Translations under genes and position numbers: made by a program
Assembly: GCF_000648615.1 (NCBI RefSeq)
Contig: NZ_JFZC01000039.1
Location: forward strand, 62,001 to 126,000
Direction of reading: 5' to 3'
Source of the DNA: Sporolactobacillus terrae DSM 11697
Lineage (GTDB): Bacteria > Bacillota > Bacilli > Bacillales > Sporolactobacillaceae
Length of the DNA stretch: 64,000 nucleotides
Shown: positions 1 through 9,174 of the stretch, in pieces
How the letters are laid out: the number at the start of each line of letters is the position of its first letter
Numbering within the stretch: position 1 is the first letter of the stretch
The notes under the pieces: generated by a model
What the model was told of the DNA's origin: nothing
Databases searched by the model: none
Seen by the model: the letters and a program-made list of their open reading frames with translations, nothing else

Positions 1-387
1 TCAGTGTTTCGACGCAAACAAGTTGACACCAATCGCACCGCCAAGTGCCGAGGCGGCAATGTTGGCGATCAGAAACAAGTACTGATTGACTCCAGGCGTC
101 TGATCCAGCCCGAGATATTGAAAAAAAAGATTGAACAGACAATACGCTAGACCGGTGAAGGTGCCGATCAAAAGTCCTTTTTCTTTTGATTTTGCCCCGG
201 CAATGACCCCGCCGACAAACAGAGCAACGAGTGAAATCACAATCGGAAGAATGGACCCGTTTGATTCAGCAAATGATGTAAAGCGAAGCAGCGATGCGAG
301 CAGAAATGCTGAAGCAAGGACAATCACAATCGCTGCGATCATGCCGTACGTAACGGCGCTCAGCCAATTTCTAGACATAGTGATCAC
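1..387 (-). CDS. yrzE: TIGR04086-type small membrane protein (YrzE-like)
   Basis: A 128-residue, very hydrophobic protein with about four predicted membrane segments (roughly residues 10-35, 45-65, 72-92 and 102-124) and no catalytic motif. The ATG at 387 is preceded by a strong GGAGGTGATC ribosome site. Length, hydrophobicity pattern and position beside yrbG and spoVB match the TIGR04086/YrzE family of Bacilli, whose function is unknown. It reads leftwards out of the window, where yajC, tgt and queA would be expected. The stop codon occupies bases 1-3, so the gene is complete. Identification rests on context plus overall character, not on a diagnostic residue. Confidence 0.7.
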   Translation of the reverse strand: MITMSRNWLSAVTYGMIAAIVIVLASAFLLASLLRFTSFAESNGSILPIVISLVALFVGGVIAGAKSKEKGLLIGTFTGLAYCLFNLFFQYLGLDQTPGVNQYLFLIANIAASALGGAIGVNLFASKH

Positions 388-419
388 CTCCGAATATAAG
401 GATTACAGGAAAAGCAGAT

Positions 420-454
420 CTTGTCGGCTGATGGACCGCACACCGGCCGACAAG
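420..454 (-). other. 9-bp perfect inverted repeat in the yrzE leader
   Basis: CTTGTCGGC and GCCGACAAG form a perfect 9-bp stem. An overlapping alternative stem (CCGCAC with GTGCGG) could compete with it. Read towards yrzE the hairpin is followed by a short T-run (CTTTTCC), so it could be a weak attenuator in the yrzE leader or simply a terminator-like structure. No known leader class is recognised. Confidence 0.4.
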
Positions 455-590
455 TCGCGTGCGGCCTCCGAATTCCTGATAATAAATCTTATTCGGACAA
501 GTTCGCTTTCATGACCGATCCAATTCATGAAATCAGTTCCTTTGCTCATAATAAATATATCGATTGAATTTATTCGAGAGGGGGATGGGC

Positions 591-1085
591 ATGGGTACAT
601 CGGTCATTCGTATGGTCTGTCTGAGTTTAATGATTGCTATAGGGTTTCACAATATCTTATCCAAAAAAATATCGGAACTCAGCGCATTGCAGCAACTTTT
701 GATTTTTGCAGCAGCTAATCTTATTGTTGTTGCCGTTGCCTTTCCAGATCATCCGCTGCTGCCGATGCTTGTTCCATTTATCATCCTTCTGCTCATTGAG
801 CACATGCGATTCTGGCCTGCATACCTCGCCCATTTTATTAAGGGTTCTGATCCGATCAAAAAAGCAGAACCACAGCCTCGCTCCTATGGGCCGCCGAGAA
901 TTGGACTCTCGCTGATTGAAAATGGTAAAATACGGCACGATCATTTAACAGAGATTGGAAAGACGCAATTTTGGCTCAGACAAGAACTGCGCAAATTTGG
1001 CTACCGCAATATTCATCAAGTCAATTACTTGACCATGGACTCATTGGGCAATTTCTACATGGATTTAAAGAAATACTTGCATTAA
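591..1085 (+). CDS. yrbG: DUF421-type membrane protein (YrbG-like)
   Basis: A 164-residue protein: about three hydrophobic segments in the first 80 residues, then a soluble tail containing the DUF421 signature, with an LIENGKI stretch followed by an LRQELRKFGY helix and a beta-rich end. In B. subtilis yrbG lies between spoVB and yrzE, as here. The ATG at 591 is chosen because GAGAGGGGG ends six bases before it; the in-frame ATG at 585 is too close to that site. The protein is shorter than B. subtilis YrbG (about 218 residues), so it may have a reduced C-terminus. It converges on spoVB with only seven bases between stop codons. Function is unknown. Confidence 0.72.
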   Translation: MGTSVIRMVCLSLMIAIGFHNILSKKISELSALQQLLIFAAANLIVVAVAFPDHPLLPMLVPFIILLLIEHMRFWPAYLAHFIKGSDPIKKAEPQPRSYGPPRIGLSLIENGKIRHDHLTEIGKTQFWLRQELRKFGYRNIHQVNYLTMDSLGNFYMDLKKYLH

Positions 1086-1092
1086 ATTTAAT

Positions 1093-2646
1093 TTAACTAA
1101 ACCATTTGCCAATCAGCGGGAGCTGGCTCACTTGCTCCTTTTGCACGAGTCCGAGAAAAGAAGCGAGTACGAGGTACAAGATGCTGATCAAGGCCAGTAA
1201 TGCGACCGTTCTTGGAAGAAGTGACCAGCCAAGCAGGGCATGATGTGTCAATATATTTGCTGCATAAGCAGTACAAGCGATCAGCAGAAACGTCCGAATA
1301 TAATCGCGAATAATCAATGAGAATCCGATTTTTTTAAACATCACGGCAGCATGCAAAACCGTCACAAGAACGACGTTGGTGCAGATCGCAAGCGCTGTTC
1401 CTTTTATACCGAACTCAGGTCGGCAAGTCAGGAGAAACAGCATGATGGTTTTGACAACCGCTCCGGTCAATGTGTTGTACATTGCAGCTTTAGCTAGATC
1501 AAGTGCTTGAAGGACAGCATGCATCGGTGCTTGAAAATAAAAAATCATGAAGAACGGCGACATTAGATAAAGAAATTGCGCGGATTCCGGCGAGCTGTAG
1601 ATAATCGTCATGAGTGGTTCAGCAAAACAATACGTCACGACAACAGATAAACCGCCGGTGACCATTGCGATGCGCAGCGCTTGATTCAGCCGATAATGGA
1701 TCATACGAAAAGACTGGCGCGCATAGGCCTCACTGACCGCCGGGACCAGCGAGACGTGCAGTGCATGCGTAATGAAGCTAGGCAGCAGAAGCAATGTCAT
1801 CGCATATCCGGTTAACTGCCCGTACAATTGCGTTGACTGTGCAATTGAATAGCCGGCAATGACTAAGGCATGAGAGACAATCATCGGTTCAAGGAAATTG
1901 CCAAGCGAAGAAATTAAGCGGCTGCCCATAGTTGGCAGGCCAATCCGAAGCAGATCGCGCAGTACTTCACGGGTGCCCTTCAGCGCTTTCTGTTTTGGCC
2001 GCTTTAACTTGATTCCTTCGCCATGTTTAAATACATAGAGCATGTACATCAGTGAAGCACACTCACCCGCGGAGCCAGCGACCATTGCGCCTCCTGCCGC
2101 GTAAGCAACGCCATAAGGCATCAAAAGATTGGCTAGAGTGGCAACAAGCGAGATCCGCACCACCTGTTCCACAATCCCTGAGTAGGCATAGGGTTTCATG
2201 TTGCGTATTCCTTGAAAATAACCACGCAGCACTGAGCTGACGGCGACAATTGGAATGACCGGTGTGATTGCGAGCAGCGGATAGACAACCCGCGTATCGG
2301 CGAACAGAAACTTGGCGGTGATTGGGATCAACAGCAGCATCATTGCTGTGAGGACGACGCTGATGACACCGACAATCGCAAGCGACCAACCAAGCACCAG
2401 TTTGATCTTTCGGTAATTGCCGAAGGTTTGTGCTTCAGCGACTAATTTGGATATGGCAACAGGGAGCCCCAATTCGGTTAGCGTCACCACAAGCAGCATG
2501 GCAGGAAATGCCATCATGAAGAGTCCGACGCCTTCATCGCCGATCACACGGGCTAGAACCATCCCGTTAATCATGCCGAGAATACGTGTGACGAGTCCAG
2601 CTGTCATTAGTATAAAGGATCCTTTTAAGAATGATTGTCGTGTCAT
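1093..2646 (-). CDS. spoVB: stage V sporulation protein B (MOP/MATE-type lipid flippase)
   Basis: A 517-residue polytopic protein of the MOP/MviN superfamily with about 14 membrane segments. It begins MTRQSFLKGSF and has the typical N-terminal GLVTRILGMINGMVLAR and IGDEGVGLF stretches. SpoVB is needed for spore cortex synthesis in the mother cell, probably by flipping lipid-linked peptidoglycan precursors. The open frame continues 43 codons upstream, but the ATG at 2646 gives the family length (518 in B. subtilis) and the conserved N-terminus. A sigma-E-like promoter lies about 100 bases upstream. Paralogues act in exopolysaccharide or lipid II export, but the gene's position supports spoVB. 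Confidence 0.9.
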   Translation of the reverse strand: MTRQSFLKGSFILMTAGLVTRILGMINGMVLARVIGDEGVGLFMMAFPAMLLVVTLTELGLPVAISKLVAEAQTFGNYRKIKLVLGWSLAIVGVISVVLTAMMLLLIPITAKFLFADTRVVYPLLAITPVIPIVAVSSVLRGYFQGIRNMKPYAYSGIVEQVVRISLVATLANLLMPYGVAYAAGGAMVAGSAGECASLMYMLYVFKHGEGIKLKRPKQKALKGTREVLRDLLRIGLPTMGSRLISSLGNFLEPMIVSHALVIAGYSIAQSTQLYGQLTGYAMTLLLLPSFITHALHVSLVPAVSEAYARQSFRMIHYRLNQALRIAMVTGGLSVVVTYCFAEPLMTIIYSSPESAQFLYLMSPFFMIFYFQAPMHAVLQALDLAKAAMYNTLTGAVVKTIMLFLLTCRPEFGIKGTALAICTNVVLVTVLHAAVMFKKIGFSLIIRDYIRTFLLIACTAYAANILTHHALLGWSLLPRTVALLALISILYLVLASFLGLVQKEQVSQLPLIGKWFS

Positions 2647-2742
2647 GATCGGACCTGCCTTTACGTGCAAATTAATGAATCTCAGTAGTGGGGAAAAAAG
2701 GATACGTGCATGCAACTTCTTATTTGCACGCGGTCTATGAGG

Positions 2743-2773
2743 AGTATATGCGAAGGAGATGGTCAAGCATGAC
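2743..2773 (-). promoter_or_regulatory. candidate sigma-E promoter of spoVB
   Basis: On the minus strand GTCATGCT, a 15-base spacer and CATATACT resemble the sigma-E consensus (-35 GKCATATT, spacer 13-15, -10 CATACANT) and point at spoVB. spoVB is sigma-E-dependent in B. subtilis. The -35 matches at six of eight positions. No transcript evidence is available. Confidence 0.55.
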
Positions 2774-2895
2774 AAGCCGTCTTCTTTTTTTCTAGGAAAG
2801 GGTGAAACACATCAGGAAAAGAGCAGCGACTTCACACATTCTGTTTTTTATTGCTTCTTAAATATGCTATTATATGCATTATGGGAGGAATCGAC

Positions 2896-3183
2896 ATGCC
2901 GGATGAACGGAACGATATGGAAAAATGGCGGATCACCATTGAGCCGTTTTTGCGTAGCAAATTAAATGAATTTCATTTGCTCGGACTGAATCATTTGAAA
3001 ATGGATGAATTCTGGCAATTTGTAAAAGAATCTCTGGAAAAAAAGAAAACGGACAAGCCTGAACGGATTCATGAAGTCGTTGCCGCAGTGATGGCACTGA
3101 CCGTGAACGACTACATGAACAAATTGCGCGTCGATATGTTTAAAAACAGTTCAACAGCTATTGACCAGTCGCTGTTTAAATAA
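2896..3183 (+). CDS. comN: post-transcriptional regulator ComN (YrzD family)
   Basis: A 95-residue soluble, charged, helical protein starting MPDERNDMEKW, with a GGGAGGA ribosome site just before the ATG at 2896. Its place between spoVB and secD matches B. subtilis comN/yrzD, which acts post-transcriptionally on comE operon mRNA. The core segment LRSKLNEFHLLGLNH followed by FWQFVKESL is typical of the family. The comE operon it would regulate is about 52 kb downstream in this window. The longer in-frame start at 2851 has no ribosome site. Assignment is from family resemblance plus synteny. Confidence 0.8.
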   Translation: MPDERNDMEKWRITIEPFLRSKLNEFHLLGLNHLKMDEFWQFVKESLEKKKTDKPERIHEVVAAVMALTVNDYMNKLRVDMFKNSSTAIDQSLFK

Positions 3184-3253
3184 GCAGCCGCGTATACAGG
3201 TATTTTCCGTAAGAACCGGAGCTCGGATAAAGAGAAGGGAGCAGGCTTGAACA

Positions 3254-4552
3254 ATGGTTAAAAAAGGACCGATCTTTTCCTTTTTTGCGCTATTGATTGT
3301 GTTGGGTATCATCATTGCTTTTTCAGTAAAACCCATCATACATAACGTGAATTTAGGACTTGATCTGAAAGGCGGATTCGAGGTACTGTATCAGGTCAAA
3401 CCGCTTAAATCAGGTCAAAAAATTGACAATGAAGCGATGAGTAATGCGGTCGCATCGATTAATAAACGAATCAACGTACTGGGTGTCAGCGAACCGAATA
3501 TTTCAATTGAAAATGGGAATCGAATTCGCGTTCAGCTCCCCGGCGTTAAAAATGAACAGCGTGCGCGGGAACTCTTGTCGACAACCGCAAAGCTGGAATT
3601 TCGTGATTACAAAGACCGACTGATGATGGACGGTTCCGACTTGGTTCCGGGCAAAGCGAAGGTTGCTTTTGACGAGATGAACAAACCGAAAGTAACCCTC
3701 CAATTAAAGGATCCGTCTAAATTCGCCAGTGTCACAAAGAAAATCACCGGCTATTATCCAAATAACGTGCTTGTCATTTGGATGGATTACCAAAAGGGTG
3801 ATTCCTATGAAAAGGAAGCGGCCAAAAACAAGCATAAGTTTATTTCAGCGCCTTCTGTAAGTCAGGAGCTGAATACATCGGATGTAGAGATCTCCGGTAG
3901 TTTTACGGTACAGGAAGCAAACGACCTGAAAGACTTGCTTAATTCCGGGTCATTGCCAGTTCGTCTTGTCGAAACCTATTCCACTTCAGTGGGTGCACAG
4001 TTTGGACAAGATTCCATGAAAGAAACGATCTATGCCGGTGCAATCGCTGTTGCGGCAATCATGCTGTTCATGCTGTTGTTCTATCGATTGGGCGGACTGA
4101 TTGCCAGCCTGACGCTCGTCATCTATATGGCTGTCGTTATGGGCGTATTCGTTGGTATGCAGGCAGTGCTGACCTTGCCGGGAATTGCCGCGATGATCCT
4201 TGGTATCGGCATGGCTGTTGATGCCAACATCATTACACTTGAGCGAATAAAGGATGAATTGCGGGGCGGGAAGACCGTGCTTTCTGCATTTAAAGCAGGG
4301 AACAAACGGTCACTGCCGACTGTTGTTGACGCCAATCTGACAACGATTATCGCCGCAGCGGTGCTGTTCGTACTTGGTGTCAGCGCGGTGAAGGGCTTCG
4401 CCGTAATGTTGCTGATCAGTAATGTGGTTACTTTTGTGACGTCTGTTTACGGTGCGCGCATCTTGCTTGGCTTGCTGGTTCACAGTCATGCACTTGATAA
4501 TCACCCATGGCTGTTCGGTGTGAAGAGGAGTGATATCCGTGGATCTAAATGA
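3254..4552 (+). CDS. secD: Sec translocase accessory subunit SecD
   Basis: A 432-residue RND-superfamily protein: an N-terminal membrane segment, then the conserved LGLDLKGG motif (residues about 35-42), a large extracellular P1-type region with a VQLPG motif, and five C-terminal membrane segments carrying the GIGMAVDANI motif (around residue 320). SecDF uses the proton motive force to help release secreted proteins from SecYEG. In B. subtilis secD and secF are one fused gene; here secD ends with its own stop and secF overlaps it by 14 bases. Both products keep complete motif sets, so the split looks genuine and not like a frameshift. Confidence 0.95.
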   Translation: MVKKGPIFSFFALLIVLGIIIAFSVKPIIHNVNLGLDLKGGFEVLYQVKPLKSGQKIDNEAMSNAVASINKRINVLGVSEPNISIENGNRIRVQLPGVKNEQRARELLSTTAKLEFRDYKDRLMMDGSDLVPGKAKVAFDEMNKPKVTLQLKDPSKFASVTKKITGYYPNNVLVIWMDYQKGDSYEKEAAKNKHKFISAPSVSQELNTSDVEISGSFTVQEANDLKDLLNSGSLPVRLVETYSTSVGAQFGQDSMKETIYAGAIAVAAIMLFMLLFYRLGGLIASLTLVIYMAVVMGVFVGMQAVLTLPGIAAMILGIGMAVDANIITLERIKDELRGGKTVLSAFKAGNKRSLPTVVDANLTTIIAAAVLFVLGVSAVKGFAVMLLISNVVTFVTSVYGARILLGLLVHSHALDNHPWLFGVKRSDIRGSK

Positions 4553-5501
4553 TAAGATGAACTACAAACATTACAATAAATTTTACGACCGTTTGGACTT
4601 TATGAAGCACCGAAATCTCTTTTTCACGATTTCCGTTGCATTGATCATTCTGGGGATTGTTTCACTCTTTATTTTTAAGTTGAACCTAGGTATCGATTTT
4701 TCAAGCGGAACACGGGTTGACGTGCAGAGCACGCAGCCGATTTCAGTAGAAAAAGTGGACAAGGCGTTTCGCGCAATGAACTATGAACCGGAACGACCGG
4801 TGCTTTCCGGTACGCACAATAACATCGCAACGGTGCGCATCAACAAAGAATTGGATCATAATCAAATTGCGGAATTAAAGAGCAAAATGAAGGATCAGTT
4901 TGGTATTGAACCGAACGTAAGCACCGTATCGCCTCAAGTGGGGCGCGATTTGGCGAAGAATGGTTTGTATGCCTTGATCATTGCCTCTGTTTTTATCATT
5001 ATCTATGTATGGGTGCGCTTTGAATTTCTGCAAGGACTAACAGCAGTGCTGGCGCTGATTCATGATGCCTTCTTCATTGTGACCGTGTTCAGTCTGCTGC
5101 ATATCGAAGTAGATATTTTGTTTATCTCAGCAATTTTGACCATTATCGGTTATTCGATTAACGATACGATTGTTACGTTTGACCGCGTACGCGAGAATAT
5201 AAAAATAAGCAGAAAGCGGCTGTCCACAATCGAAGAATTCGGCGATATCGTAAATCTGAGTATTCGTGAGACACTGACTCGATCACTGAACACCGTGATT
5301 ACCGTGCTAATTCCAGTTGTTCTTCTTTTGATCTTTGGCAGCGAATCGATTCGCACGTTTACGATCGCCTTGTTTGTCGGACTGCTTTGTGGTGTCTACT
5401 CGTCCATCTGTATTGCTTGTCCACTGTGGGCCGTGTTGAAAGTTAACTATTTGAAGCGACGCAAAAGAAGAAGAACGGTTTCAACACAACCGCAAAATTA
5501 A
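4539..5501 (+). CDS. secF: Sec translocase accessory subunit SecF
   Basis: A 320-residue partner of SecD with six membrane segments, the LNLGIDFSSGT motif after the first segment, and the conserved C-terminal GYSINDTIVTFDRVREN signature. The GTG at 4539 is preferred because AAGAGGAG ends eight bases upstream; the GTG at 4530 lies inside that ribosome site. It begins before secD ends, which suggests coupled translation and an equimolar complex. It is followed by the lapA-like gene with no gap. In the Bacilli best known to me SecDF is a fusion, so a free SecF is a useful lineage marker. Confidence 0.94.
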   Translation: MDLNDKMNYKHYNKFYDRLDFMKHRNLFFTISVALIILGIVSLFIFKLNLGIDFSSGTRVDVQSTQPISVEKVDKAFRAMNYEPERPVLSGTHNNIATVRINKELDHNQIAELKSKMKDQFGIEPNVSTVSPQVGRDLAKNGLYALIIASVFIIIYVWVRFEFLQGLTAVLALIHDAFFIVTVFSLLHIEVDILFISAILTIIGYSINDTIVTFDRVRENIKISRKRLSTIEEFGDIVNLSIRETLTRSLNTVITVLIPVVLLLIFGSESIRTFTIALFVGLLCGVYSSICIACPLWAVLKVNYLKRRKRRRTVSTQPQN

Positions 5502-5524
5502 TGAAAGGAATGGGGGCGCGGCAA

Positions 5525-5869
5525 ATGAAGAAACAGTGGAAGATTCTGCTGATCCTTATTTTTATCCTGATCATTGTTCTGTTTTCGATTGCTAATGTGG
5601 ATTCAGTCAAGTTCAGCTTTTTATTTGGCAATGTACATCTGCCGCTAATTCTTGTCATTATCGGTTCGGTCCTGATTGGTGCTGTACTGATCGGTTTATT
5701 TACTTATCCGCCAATCTACAAACAGCGTCACCGGATCACCAAACTTGAGCGTGATCTAAGACGGATGATTGAGCTGCATCCGGAGGATTCGGAACGCTTG
5801 AAGGTGGATCTGGGCGGCGAAGAAGCTGCAGCGAATGAGACACGCGCAGGAAATCGACGGTCAAAATGA
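5525..5869 (+). CDS. LapA-domain (DUF1049) membrane protein, YrvD-like
   Basis: A 114-residue protein with two hydrophobic segments (about residues 6-25 and 40-65) separated by the FSIANVDSVKFSFLFG stretch typical of LapA/DUF1049 proteins, then a basic, charged cytoplasmic tail (RHRITKLERDLRRM) likely to form a coiled coil. It occupies the B. subtilis yrvD position between secDF and recJ. The ATG at 5525 follows a GGGGGCG stretch; the ATG at 5501 overlaps the secF stop but has no good ribosome site. Function in Bacilli is not established; Gram-negative relatives are involved in envelope and lipopolysaccharide assembly. Confidence 0.75.
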   Translation: MKKQWKILLILIFILIIVLFSIANVDSVKFSFLFGNVHLPLILVIIGSVLIGAVLIGLFTYPPIYKQRHRITKLERDLRRMIELHPEDSERLKVDLGGEEAAANETRAGNRRSK

Positions 5870-5928
5870 TGATAAAAAAATCCGGCTGAAGCGAGGAACC
5901 GGTTTGAATAAGGGAGGCGCTAAGGCGG

Positions 5929-8259
5929 GTGCTTGAATCAAACAATCGTTGGAAGATAAGAGAAGTAGATGAAGAAAAGGTGCAGCGGCTCTCTGAGTCG
6001 CTGCATATTTCTGTGATGACGGCACGTTTGCTTGTTGCTCGCGGCATCGAAGCATCAAAAGAGGCCCAGCTTTTCTTGCACGAAGAAGAGATGAAATTCT
6101 ATGATCCTATGATCATGAAAGGAATGCGCGAGGCTTCATCACGTATACAGCAAGCGATCGCTTCCGGGGAACGGATACGGATATTTGGCGATTACGATGC
6201 GGACGGTGTGACGTCAACGGCGATTTTGACACGAGCGCTGCGCGCATGCGGAGCGGATGTCACTTCCTATATCCCGAATCGCTTTAAAGACGGCTATGGG
6301 CCGAATATCGGCGCTGCCCGGCAGGCAAAGAAGGATGGCATCACACTGATCGTCACTGTGGATTCGGGAATTGCTGCGTTTGATCCTGCAGAATGTGCCG
6401 GACGGATGGGGATTGATTACATCATCACCGATCATCATGAGCCGCCGGAACAGCTGCCCGAGGCGTACGCCATACTGAATCCGAAACAAACGGATTGTCC
6501 TTACCCGTTTAAGGAATTATCAGGAGCAGGCGTCGCGCTTAAATTGGCACAAGCGGTTTGTGACACAGCTGTTTTTGATGAGCAGTGGGTCGCACTGGCT
6601 GCGATCGGTACAATCGCCGACCTTGTTCCGCTTATCGATGAAAACAGGCTGATTGCTGCTCAGGGCTTGAGAAAAATCAACGAAGGATCGCTACCCGGCA
6701 TTGATGCGCTGAAGGTAAAAGCGTCGGGTGCCGGTCCTATTGACAGTGATGGGATCGGGTTTCAAATGGGACCGCGATTAAATGCAGCCGGCCGCATGAC
6801 GGATGCTGCAGAAGCACTTGATTTGCTCCTGAGCGAGGACATGGATGAGGCGGTTATGCTGGCGGAGCGGCTTGATGCGTTGAATCAGCAACGCCGGTCG
6901 ATTGTCGATCAGATTGCCAAGGAAGCAGACCAACAAGCAGCAACTTATATGGATCAGGGCAGCAAAGCCCTTGTTCTTTCGGGGGAAGCCTGGCATCAGG
7001 GTGTTATTGGCATTGTAGCATCTAAAATTGTCGGCAAGTATTATCGTCCGGTGATCATTCTCAGCATTGACAAAGAAACAGGGATTGCGAAGGGATCCGG
7101 CCGTAGTATCGAAGGATTTAATCTTTATGAAGGTCTGAAGGCGTGCAGCAATCATTTGATTCAATTCGGCGGACACAAAATGGCGGCCGGACTGTCTCTT
7201 GCCCAAACAGAGATTGATCACTTTCGTGCAGCATTTAACGAGCAAGCGAACCATATGCTGGATGCACAAGAGCTCATTCCGCAACTGACGGTTGACGGTA
7301 CCGCTAAAGTAGATGATCTTTCTGTCGAGCTGATCGAAGAAGTAGCGAAGCTGGCTCCGTTTGGAACCGACAATCCGAAACCGCTATTCCTGATTCCACA
7401 AGCGCCGTTGGCGAAGCTTGCTACAGTTGGCCGGAATAACGATCATCTTAAGTTGACGCTGAAGGGGAGCGAAAAGCAGCTCGAAGGCATCGGTTTCGGC
7501 TTTGGTAAATGGATACAGAAAATCGCACCTACGGATGAACTTGCTGCGGTTGGCGAACTGGGCATTAATGAGTGGAATGGATTCCGCAAAGCGCAGCTCA
7601 TGATCCGAGATTTGCGTGTGGAAGGCGTGCAAGTGTATGATTGGCGTGCTCTGCGCGATCTTCAGGAAAAACTTCAGGTGCTTCGCGCAGAATCCGTCCC
7701 ACTGCTTACTTTTCAAGAAGACACCGCCGCCCATTTCCAATTGGACGACGTGATGCGCTACGAATCCGGCATGACGCTCTCAGGGCATGTCGTTGCATTA
7801 TTAGATCTTCCCGATGATGAAGAGCAGTTGTCTGCATTCCTTAGTACGCATCCGCAGCTCAACCGCTTCTATTGCATTTTCTATCACTCTCGTGATCATT
7901 ATTTCTCCGCATTCCCGGAACGCGATCACTTTGTTTGGTATTACGCACTAATCCGGCAGCGTCATCGCTTCGAACTGCGCAACATGATGCGGCAAATTGC
8001 CGGTTACAAGGGTTGGAGCGAACAATCGATTTCTTTGATGACACAGGTGTTTTTTGAACTTGGTTTTGTTAAAATAGAGAAAGGCATTTTATCAGAAATT
8101 CCTTCACCTGCGAAAGCGCCGCTGACTTCCTCGGAACTCTACCGAAAGGAAAAAGCGCAGCGCGATTTGGAAGCACGGTTTTGTTATGCACCGATCAGCG
8201 AAGTGAAACAGTGGCTGATTGTACAATTGAGACAGAGCGAAAAGCAAGGCATCAAATGA
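5929..8259 (+). CDS. recJ: single-stranded-DNA exonuclease RecJ
   Basis: A 776-residue 5'-3' ssDNA exonuclease used in recombination and mismatch repair. The DHH phosphoesterase motifs are present: GDYDADGVTST near residue 87, the TVDSGIAA motif near 143, DHH at 168-170 and the DHHA1 signature GGHKMAAG at 414-421. An OB-fold region follows, then the extra C-terminal domain found in Bacilli RecJ (about 786 residues in B. subtilis). GTG at 5929 is taken as the start, with GGGAGG 11 bases upstream and AAGGCGG closer. It begins about 60 bases after the lapA-like gene and is probably in the same transcript. Confidence 0.95.
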   Translation: MLESNNRWKIREVDEEKVQRLSESLHISVMTARLLVARGIEASKEAQLFLHEEEMKFYDPMIMKGMREASSRIQQAIASGERIRIFGDYDADGVTSTAILTRALRACGADVTSYIPNRFKDGYGPNIGAARQAKKDGITLIVTVDSGIAAFDPAECAGRMGIDYIITDHHEPPEQLPEAYAILNPKQTDCPYPFKELSGAGVALKLAQAVCDTAVFDEQWVALAAIGTIADLVPLIDENRLIAAQGLRKINEGSLPGIDALKVKASGAGPIDSDGIGFQMGPRLNAAGRMTDAAEALDLLLSEDMDEAVMLAERLDALNQQRRSIVDQIAKEADQQAATYMDQGSKALVLSGEAWHQGVIGIVASKIVGKYYRPVIILSIDKETGIAKGSGRSIEGFNLYEGLKACSNHLIQFGGHKMAAGLSLAQTEIDHFRAAFNEQANHMLDAQELIPQLTVDGTAKVDDLSVELIEEVAKLAPFGTDNPKPLFLIPQAPLAKLATVGRNNDHLKLTLKGSEKQLEGIGFGFGKWIQKIAPTDELAAVGELGINEWNGFRKAQLMIRDLRVEGVQVYDWRALRDLQEKLQVLRAESVPLLTFQEDTAAHFQLDDVMRYESGMTLSGHVVALLDLPDDEEQLSAFLSTHPQLNRFYCIFYHSRDHYFSAFPERDHFVWYYALIRQRHRFELRNMMRQIAGYKGWSEQSISLMTQVFFELGFVKIEKGILSEIPSPAKAPLTSSELYRKEKAQRDLEARFCYAPISEVKQWLIVQLRQSEKQGIK

Positions 8260-8330
8260 GAGATGACAACAATGCGGTCTTTAAGAAATAACACCGAATT
8301 GATCATTTATGGAAATGGAGCGCATGTCAG

Positions 8331-8843
8331 ATGGATTATGCAAACTATATTAAGTCGGTCATGGATTTTCCGACGAAGGGAATTAATTTTAGAGATATTA
8401 CCTCGCTTCTTGAGGAAGGACCGGTATATCGGGCGGCCATTAATGATCTCGCTGCTTTCGCTGAAAGCAAGAATGCTGAAATTGTAGTCGGTCCTGAAGC
8501 ACGTGGTTTTGTCATTGGCGGACCGGTGGCGTATTCTTTGGGAATCGGATTTGTACCGGTTCGTAAACCGGGGAAACTTCCGCGTGAAGTGGCTACAGTT
8601 TCCTATAAAAAAGAATACGGGATTGATACGCTGTGTATTCACAAAGATTCGATCAAGCCAGGGCAACGCGTCTTAGTGACCGATGATTTGCTGGCGACCG
8701 GCGGCACAATTGAAGCAACGATTAAGTTGGTGGAACAGCTTGGCGGCGTTGTTGCCGGGGTTGCCTTTTTGATTGAATTGACCGGACTTGGCGGCAGTGA
8801 GCTTCTTAAAGATTATGATGTTCTGTCTTTAATCAACTACTAA
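8331..8843 (+). CDS. apt: adenine phosphoribosyltransferase
   Basis: A 170-residue type I phosphoribosyltransferase that makes AMP from adenine and PRPP. Seen: the Apt N-terminus ending in [15 protein letters not shown], the GPEARGF substrate segment, RKPGKLP, and the PRPP-binding motif [13 protein letters not shown] near residue 118. Length equals B. subtilis Apt (170). The gene lies between recJ and relA as in B. subtilis and ends at a strong terminator. The ATG at 8331 has GGAG about ten bases upstream. Confidence 0.96.
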   Translation: MDYANYIKSVMDFPTKGINFRDITSLLEEGPVYRAAINDLAAFAESKNAEIVVGPEARGFVIGGPVAYSLGIGFVPVRKPGKLPREVATVSYKKEYGIDTLCIHKDSIKPGQRVLVTDDLLATGGTIEATIKLVEQLGGVVAGVAFLIELTGLGGSELLKDYDVLSLINY

Positions 8844-8854
8844 ACGTACAATCG

Positions 8855-8884
8855 GAGTGCCTGACTTCAGGCACTCTCTTTTTC
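8855..8884 (+). terminator. Rho-independent terminator after apt
   Basis: A perfect 9-bp stem, GAGTGCCTG / CAGGCACTC, with a four-base loop and a TCTTTTT tail, immediately after the apt stop codon. It separates the spoVB-apt neighbourhood from relA. Confidence 0.9.
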
Positions 8885-9174
8885 GCAGAAGAGAAAAACT
8901 GAGCGTAAAGCGCGGGCAAGATCTGCTCGGTTATTCTGAAAACTGGCACAAATAGGGTTTCTCATTTCTCTCAAAGGGAACACTAGATAAGCAAATACTT
9001 TACAATCTTTATTGATTCTTTGATAATAGGTTTAACAGGTCTCGATGATTGGGAGAAAAGCCATCCATCATCGGTCGTGATAACTGATTTGTTTGAATTA
9101 TAATTATAAAATAATGGCTCTCATCAATTTGGGTTCAAAAGGGAAATGAGGATCGGCATACAGGTGATGATACG
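8885..9174 (+). other. relA upstream region, no gene recognised
   Basis: About 290 non-coding bases. A TATAAT hexamer at 9099-9104, roughly 70 bases before relA, is a plausible -10 but lacks a good -35. The segment 8960-9100 is AT-rich. I see no conserved RNA, repeat or short ORF with a ribosome site. Confidence 0.4.

Noticed and set aside
403-600. 65-codon minus-strand ORF upstream of yrzE
   Set aside because: No ribosome site, no recognisable product, overlaps the hairpin region and the yrbG start.
8263-8487. 74-codon plus-strand ORF overlapping the start of apt
   Set aside because: It runs out of frame through the conserved apt coding sequence and has no ribosome site; Apt is clearly the real product.
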